Position numbers and translations under genes: made by a program. The notes below the pieces were generated by a model, which saw only the letters and a program-made list of their open reading frames with translations, did not search any database and had not been told where the DNA came from. 19,099 nucleotides of DNA, from assembly GCA_041181065.1 (NCBI GenBank), contig JBEGQI010000158.1, positions 1 through 19,099 of the forward strand, written 5' to 3'. Positions 15,404-19,099 of this stretch are shown piece after piece (within the stretch, counting starts at the first letter, position 1; every line of letters starts with the position of its first letter). The DNA comes from DSYF01 sp041181065. GTDB taxonomy: Bacteria > Verrucomicrobiota > Verrucomicrobiia > Limisphaerales > DSYF01.

Positions 15404-16888
15404 TCACAGATCGCGCAGCTTCAGCTCCGCGCGCCAGTTGATGGTTTGCACCAGGTTCGCGCTCACCTGCTGCACCGCGATGCCGAGGAGCCCGAGCGAT
15501 TCATTTGGCCCCTTCGAGATCAGCGTCCGCCCCAGATCGCCGAGATCTTTCAACTGCATCCCCTCGATGTTCGACACCAACAAACCCGGCTTCAGTCCGG
15601 CGACATCCGCTGGACTGCCCTTTTCCACCGCCGTGACGAGGAAACCTTGATTGGGCTGGAGCCCAAGCCGCACGGCATCCTTCGGCTCGATCTGATCCAA
15701 CACTAATCCCGCCCGGCGCGACAGAATCAAACCGAACGGCTCCATCTTGATGTCCAGAACGCGTCGCGTGCCGCCATCGAGCACAACCAGTCTCGCTGAC
15801 CGCGTGTCCTGCGACCCCACCGCCCGGCGCACAACCAACGACCGCGCCGTCTCCGCGTTGTTCGTCGGTCCGGCGTTTGCGATCATGTTGGATGAACCGA
15901 CCATCAGTTCGAGGAAGTTCACGAGCGTGCGCGGCGCCTTGCCGTCCACTTCCGCGATTTGCATGCCGGTTTTCAACCCCGCCTTCGCCGCCGGGCTGCC
16001 AGGCTGAACTTCAGTGACCGTCAACGGAAGTTCACCCGACTTGAGCTTTGCCCCGAACCAAAAACCCGGCACAAATTCAGGCACGACGTATTCGGACATG
16101 ACCGAGGCGATCTGCTTCACGGGGATCGCAAAGCTGATGCCCTGCGCGCGTTCCTCCGTGGTGGTGTTGATGCCGATAAGTTCACCCCGCATGTTGACGA
16201 GTGGCCCGCCGCTGTTGCCAGGATTGATGGCCGCGTCCGTCTGCAACAAATCTGCAGGCATCAACTTCTCATCGCCGCTGGTCGGGCGACGATTCTTCGA
16301 ACTCAGGATGCCACGCGACACGGACCCGCCATAGCCGAACGGATTCCCCAGCGCGATAACCGTTTCGCCCAATAACAAATCATCGTCCTTCGCGAACTTG
16401 ATCGTCGTGAACTTCTCGCCCTCCTTCGCCTTCAACCGCAACAATGCCACGTCCGTGTTCGGCGTGTAAACCACACGCTCCGCCTCGTAAACCCGCCCAT
16501 CGGATAACTGCACTTGGATGCGCGTCGCCCCACGGATGACGTGCCAGTTGGTCAGGATGTAACCGTTCTCATCGACGATGACGCCGGAGCCGAGGCTGTA
16601 AAGCTCCTCCTTCGTCTCCCCACGACGACGCGGCTGGCCGAAGAACTGCCGCATGAGTTCATCGTAGGGATCGCGATACTCCACGAGGTGTGAGGTCGCG
16701 ATGTTAACGACGCTTGGCATCACCTTCTCGACGGCGTTCACCGTCGGGTCGCGGCGGATATCCGCCAACTCAGACTCCTTGGTCAGCTTGATCTCCACCG
16801 GTGCGTCCGCGGCCAGACCGATTCCAGCCAGTGCCATGCAGGCAAAAAAACCCGCCCCCCAACGAAGACCATTTCGCTTCATATTCAT
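15404..16888 (-). CDS. HtrA/DegP-type periplasmic serine protease with two PDZ domains
   Basis: A 494-residue secreted protease-chaperone of family S1C. A signal peptide (MKRNGLRWGAGFFACMALAG, cleavage after about residue 27, AxA-like) leads into the trypsin-like domain. The catalytic triad is H116 (TNWHVI), D146 (NTDVALL) and S226 (GNSGGPL). Two PDZ domains follow, at about 273-340 and 403-476, the second with the typical GSPADVAGLKPG. DegP-like enzymes degrade or refold damaged envelope proteins. Start: TTG 16894, ATG 16888 and ATG 16882 are in frame. ATG 16888 is used, but 16882 gives an equally good signal peptide. It is transcribed in the same direction as the ABC operon, 83 nt upstream of it, so joint expression is possible. 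No Shine-Dalgarno was seen. The gene symbol is withheld because DegP, DegQ and DegS/MucD types cannot be separated here. Confidence 0.93.
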   Translation of the reverse strand: MNMKRNGLRWGAGFFACMALAGIGLAADAPVEIKLTKESELADIRRDPTVNAVEKVMPSVVNIATSHLVEYRDPYDELMRQFFGQPRRRGETKEELYSLGSGVIVDENGYILTNWHVIRGATRIQVQLSDGRVYEAERVVYTPNTDVALLRLKAKEGEKFTTIKFAKDDDLLLGETVIALGNPFGYGGSVSRGILSSKNRRPTSGDEKLMPADLLQTDAAINPGNSGGPLVNMRGELIGINTTTEERAQGISFAIPVKQIASVMSEYVVPEFVPGFWFGAKLKSGELPLTVTEVQPGSPAAKAGLKTGMQIAEVDGKAPRTLVNFLELMVGSSNMIANAGPTNNAETARSLVVRRAVGSQDTRSARLVVLDGGTRRVLDIKMEPFGLILSRRAGLVLDQIEPKDAVRLGLQPNQGFLVTAVEKGSPADVAGLKPGLLVSNIEGMQLKDLGDLGRTLISKGPNESLGLLGIAVQQVSANLVQTINWRAELKLRDL

Positions 16889-16943
16889 ATTCAACAGTCA
16901 AAACTTGCCGCAGTTGCGTTCAAACTTATTTCCACCGCCACGC

Positions 16944-16972
16944 TTGACTTTGCGACCCGTCGCACGCAAAAG
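16944..16972 (+). promoter_or_regulatory. Possible promoter for DUF2851 gene
   Basis: TTGACT at 16944-16949 is a good -35 (5 of 6). With 17-nt spacing the -10 position reads CAAAAG, a weak match. Transcription would begin at or next to the GTG start at 16981, giving a leaderless message. Tentative. The 92-nt region 16889-16980 is the divergent gap between this gene and the HtrA-like gene, and nothing else was found in it. Confidence 0.25.
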
Positions 16973-16980
16973 CAATCCAC

Positions 16981-18468
16981 GTGTCCGGGGACGATTCCAA
17001 TTTCTACGCACGCTGGCGCCAGCAATGCGGCCTCGTCCCAACGCTCCACGAAATCACCGAGCCGCCGCCTGAGCGATTGCTCCAGGCCATCTGGCAGCAG
17101 CAACGCCTCCGCCGCGACGACCTGCGCACCTTGGACGGTCGGCCCGTCCGCATCCTTCACCCCGGATTTCACAACGCCGAAGGCGGACCCGACTTCCGCA
17201 ACGCCGTCGTCCAGTTCGATGACGCCCCGCCCGCCACCGGCGACATCGAAGTGGACCTGCAAACCTCCGGCTGGCACGCACACGGCCACGCCACCAATCC
17301 GAACTTCAAATCCGTCATCCTCCACGTCGTCTGGTCCGCGCCGAAGAAACCCTCCGCCACACCGCCAGCGATCACGATCAGCAACCGGCTCGATGCGCCG
17401 TTGGCCGAACTCGCCACGTGGCTCGGCGGCGAAACGGCCCCACCCTTGCCCGAAGCCTTCCGCGGACGCTGCGCTGCGCCGTTGCGCGAACTCGATGAAA
17501 CTTCGCTGCTCGAATTGTTGCGGCAGGCCGCCCTCGTCCGGCTCGCCGGCAAGGCTGCGCAATTCGCCGCACGCGCCCGCGAAAGCGGCTGGGAACAATC
17601 ACTGTGGGAAGGCCTGTTCCGCGCGCTCGGTTACAAACACAACACCTGGCCCATGCAACGCCTCGCCGAGTTGCGCCCGCGCTGGACCGAAGGCGCCGGC
17701 TCGGCGACGGAACTGCAAGCGCGTCTGCTCGGTCTCGCCAACCTGCTACCCACCGAACTCACCCGTGCCGAGCTGGGCGCCGACCATTTTCTGCGGCAAC
17801 TCTGGGACATTTGGTGGCGCGCACGCGATACGTTTGAAGATTGCCAGTTGCCGCGCACGCTCTGGCGCTTGCACGGCATCCGCCCGTTGAACCATCCCCA
17901 GCGCCGCCTCGCGCTCGCCGCTCATTGGGCCGCGGAAAAACAACTCATCCCGCGCCTCGAAGATTGGGGCATCGCCATTGCGGCGTCTCCGCAGAGCGCC
18001 GCCGAGCCCAGCCGCAAAGTGCCCTCGAGTGCGAAATCACCGCTGCGACTCCTCGAAATCCTCCACCCGCCCCGCGATGATTTCTGGTCGCACCACTTCA
18101 CGCTCCGTTCCGCGCGTTGCGCCAAGCCGCAACTCCTGCTCGGCGAAGCCCGCGTGACCGACCTCGCCATCAACGTGATCCTGCCATGGCTCCACGCTCG
18201 CGCGAAGGAAGGCCGCAACACCGCGCTCCAAGCCGCCCTCGAATCGTCTTACTCCTACTGGCCTGCCGCCGAGGACAACGCCACGTTGAAGCTCGCCCGC
18301 CAACGATTGCTCGGCAGCACCAGCGGGAAACTCTTCAGCACCGCCGCCGCCCAACAAGGATTGCTGCAGATCGTCCGCGATTTCTGCGACCACTCGAACG
18401 CCATCTGCGACGCCTGCCGCTTCCCCGAACTCGTCCGCGCGTGGAGCCTGAAGCCAACTGACAGATGA
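16981..18468 (+). CDS. DUF2851 family protein
   Basis: A 495-residue protein matching the uncharacterised DUF2851 family. The conserved N-terminal block is LRTLDGRPVRILHPGFHNAE (48-67) followed by GGPDFRNAV (68-76), then GDIEVDL (87-93), GWHAHGHATNPNFKSVILHVV (97-117). The C-terminal block holds three cysteines, C469, C476 and C479, within QIVRDFCDHSNAICDACRFPE. No signal peptide or membrane helix is visible, so it should be cytoplasmic. The only upstream start is GTG 16981, with no Shine-Dalgarno. Clustered D, E and H residues (D71, E90, H99/H102) and the cysteine triad hint at a metal site; this is inference, and no activity is established to my knowledge. It precedes clpP by 77 nt, but clpP seems to have its own promoter. 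Confidence 0.85.
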   Translation: MSGDDSNFYARWRQQCGLVPTLHEITEPPPERLLQAIWQQQRLRRDDLRTLDGRPVRILHPGFHNAEGGPDFRNAVVQFDDAPPATGDIEVDLQTSGWHAHGHATNPNFKSVILHVVWSAPKKPSATPPAITISNRLDAPLAELATWLGGETAPPLPEAFRGRCAAPLRELDETSLLELLRQAALVRLAGKAAQFAARARESGWEQSLWEGLFRALGYKHNTWPMQRLAELRPRWTEGAGSATELQARLLGLANLLPTELTRAELGADHFLRQLWDIWWRARDTFEDCQLPRTLWRLHGIRPLNHPQRRLALAAHWAAEKQLIPRLEDWGIAIAASPQSAAEPSRKVPSSAKSPLRLLEILHPPRDDFWSHHFTLRSARCAKPQLLLGEARVTDLAINVILPWLHARAKEGRNTALQAALESSYSYWPAAEDNATLKLARQRLLGSTSGKLFSTAAAQQGLLQIVRDFCDHSNAICDACRFPELVRAWSLKPTDR

Positions 18469-18499
18469 CCTTGCACTACTTGTGCTTCGCCCCCATTCC

Positions 18500-18528
18500 T
18501 TGACGGTCCCGGCCATGTCCTCTACGTT
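18500..18528 (+). promoter_or_regulatory. Sigma70-type promoter for clpP
   Basis: TTGACG at 18500-18505 and TACGTT at 18523-18528 are separated by exactly 17 nt. The -35 matches 5 of 6; the -10 keeps the key T1, A2 and T6 positions. The expected start of transcription is near 18535, leaving a leader of about 11 nt with no Shine-Dalgarno before ATG 18546. Confidence 0.5.
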
Positions 18529-18545
18529 TCGCGCCGGTTAAAACT

Positions 18546-19099
18546 ATGAACGAACAAAATTTCCTCGTCCCGATGGTGGTCGAGCAGACCGGCCGCGGCG
18601 AACGCGGCTACGACATCTACTCGCGCCTCCTCGTGGATCGCATCGTGTTCCTTGGAACGCCCGTGGATGACATGGTGGCCAACCTTATCATCGCCCAGCT
18701 TTTGTTCCTCCAGATGACGGATCCGAAGAAGGACATCCATCTTTATATCAACTCGCCCGGTGGCAGCGTCACGGCAGGCCTCGCGATTTACGACACGATG
18801 CAGTTCATGACCTGCGACGTGAACACCTATTGCATCGGCCAGGCGGCGAGCATGGGCGCGGTGTTGCTCAGCGGCGGCACCAAGGGCAAGCGGTTTGCGT
18901 TGCCCAACTCGAACATCATGATCCATCAGGTTCTCGGTGGTGCCGAAGGCCAGGCGAGCGATGTGGAGATCCGCGTGAAGTATATGCTCAAGTTGAAGCA
19001 ACGGTTGAACAGCATTCTCTCCAAGCATACGGGCAAACCGATTGAACAGGTGGAGAAGGATTGCGATCGCGATAATTTCATGTCTGCTGAAGAGGCGAA
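18546..19099 (+). CDS. clpP: ATP-dependent Clp protease proteolytic subunit (3' end beyond window)
   Basis: The first 184 codons of ClpP, the serine peptidase that forms a double-heptamer chamber and degrades substrates fed by ClpX or ClpA/C in the cytoplasm. The catalytic triad is complete: S102 (GQAASMGAVLL), H127 (MIHQV) and D176 (DRDNFMSAEEA), exactly 9 below the E. coli precursor numbers 111, 136 and 185. YINSPGGSVTAGLAIYDTM (68-86) is the oxyanion-hole region. The start ATG 18546 gives MNEQNFLVPMVVEQTGRGER, a normal short N-terminus. Only about 15-20 residues are missing at the window end. Upstream is a DUF2851 gene rather than the trigger-factor gene found before clpP in many bacteria; a downstream clpX cannot be judged. 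Confidence 0.97.
   Translation, partial: MNEQNFLVPMVVEQTGRGERGYDIYSRLLVDRIVFLGTPVDDMVANLIIAQLLFLQMTDPKKDIHLYINSPGGSVTAGLAIYDTMQFMTCDVNTYCIGQAASMGAVLLSGGTKGKRFALPNSNIMIHQVLGGAEGQASDVEIRVKYMLKLKQRLNSILSKHTGKPIEQVEKDCDRDNFMSAEEA

Noticed and set aside
1..19099. CRISPR arrays, toxin-antitoxin pairs, restriction or phage-defence genes, transposases, tRNA/rRNA
   Set aside because: None were seen on either strand. No regularly spaced direct repeats, and no family motifs for these classes in the translated frames.

Overview
The window looks like a chromosomal piece of a GC-rich, Gram-negative-type bacterium. The best guess is Verrucomicrobiota (Limisphaerales/Pedosphaera-like). This is an inference from three things: the gene families present (DUF2851, DUF4340 with a GldG-like protein, single-chain PFOR with a DHOD-like partner), intergenic 'CGCGGAGACGC' and 'AGTCCCGGCTTTAGCC' type repeats of a kind I associate with this group, and sparse Shine-Dalgarno sequences. 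There is no rRNA, tRNA, CRISPR array, transposase or phage gene.

Layout. (1) 1-2071, minus strand: a DUF485 membrane protein followed by a sodium:solute symporter of the acetate/pyruvate (ActP-like) type, cut by the window start. The symporter carries an unusually long (~160 residue), AT-richer extracytoplasmic loop, and a GGAGNCGC-type inverted repeat straddles the junction of the two genes. (2) 2072-2325: divergent intergenic region with a second inverted repeat. (3) 2326-6944, plus strand: a complete single-chain pyruvate:ferredoxin oxidoreductase (nifJ), translationally coupled to a DHOD-like flavoprotein that lacks the canonical DHOD catalytic Cys/Ser. (4) 15320-6997, minus strand: a tight six-gene run of ABC ATPase, ABC-2 permease, GldG-like ABC auxiliary protein, DUF4340 repeat protein, AsmA-like giant envelope protein and TfoX-N-domain protein. 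Every junction is an overlap or a gap of under 30 nt. (5) 16888-15404, minus strand: an HtrA/DegP-type periplasmic protease with two PDZ domains, just upstream of that operon. (6) 16981-18468, plus strand: a DUF2851 protein. (7) 18546-end, plus strand: clpP, cut by the window end, with a good sigma70-like promoter.

How the genes fit together. Regions 1-3 suggest C2/C3 acid metabolism: uptake of acetate or pyruvate, pyruvate to acetyl-CoA with reduced ferredoxin, and a flavoprotein that may exchange electrons with PFOR. Regions 4-5 form an envelope block: an ABC exporter with large periplasmic accessory subunits and an AsmA-like, bridge-type lipid-transfer candidate, beside a periplasmic quality-control protease. 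The ABC/GldG/DUF4340/AsmA run is the best candidate here for an incompletely described system. I see no defence or mobile system.
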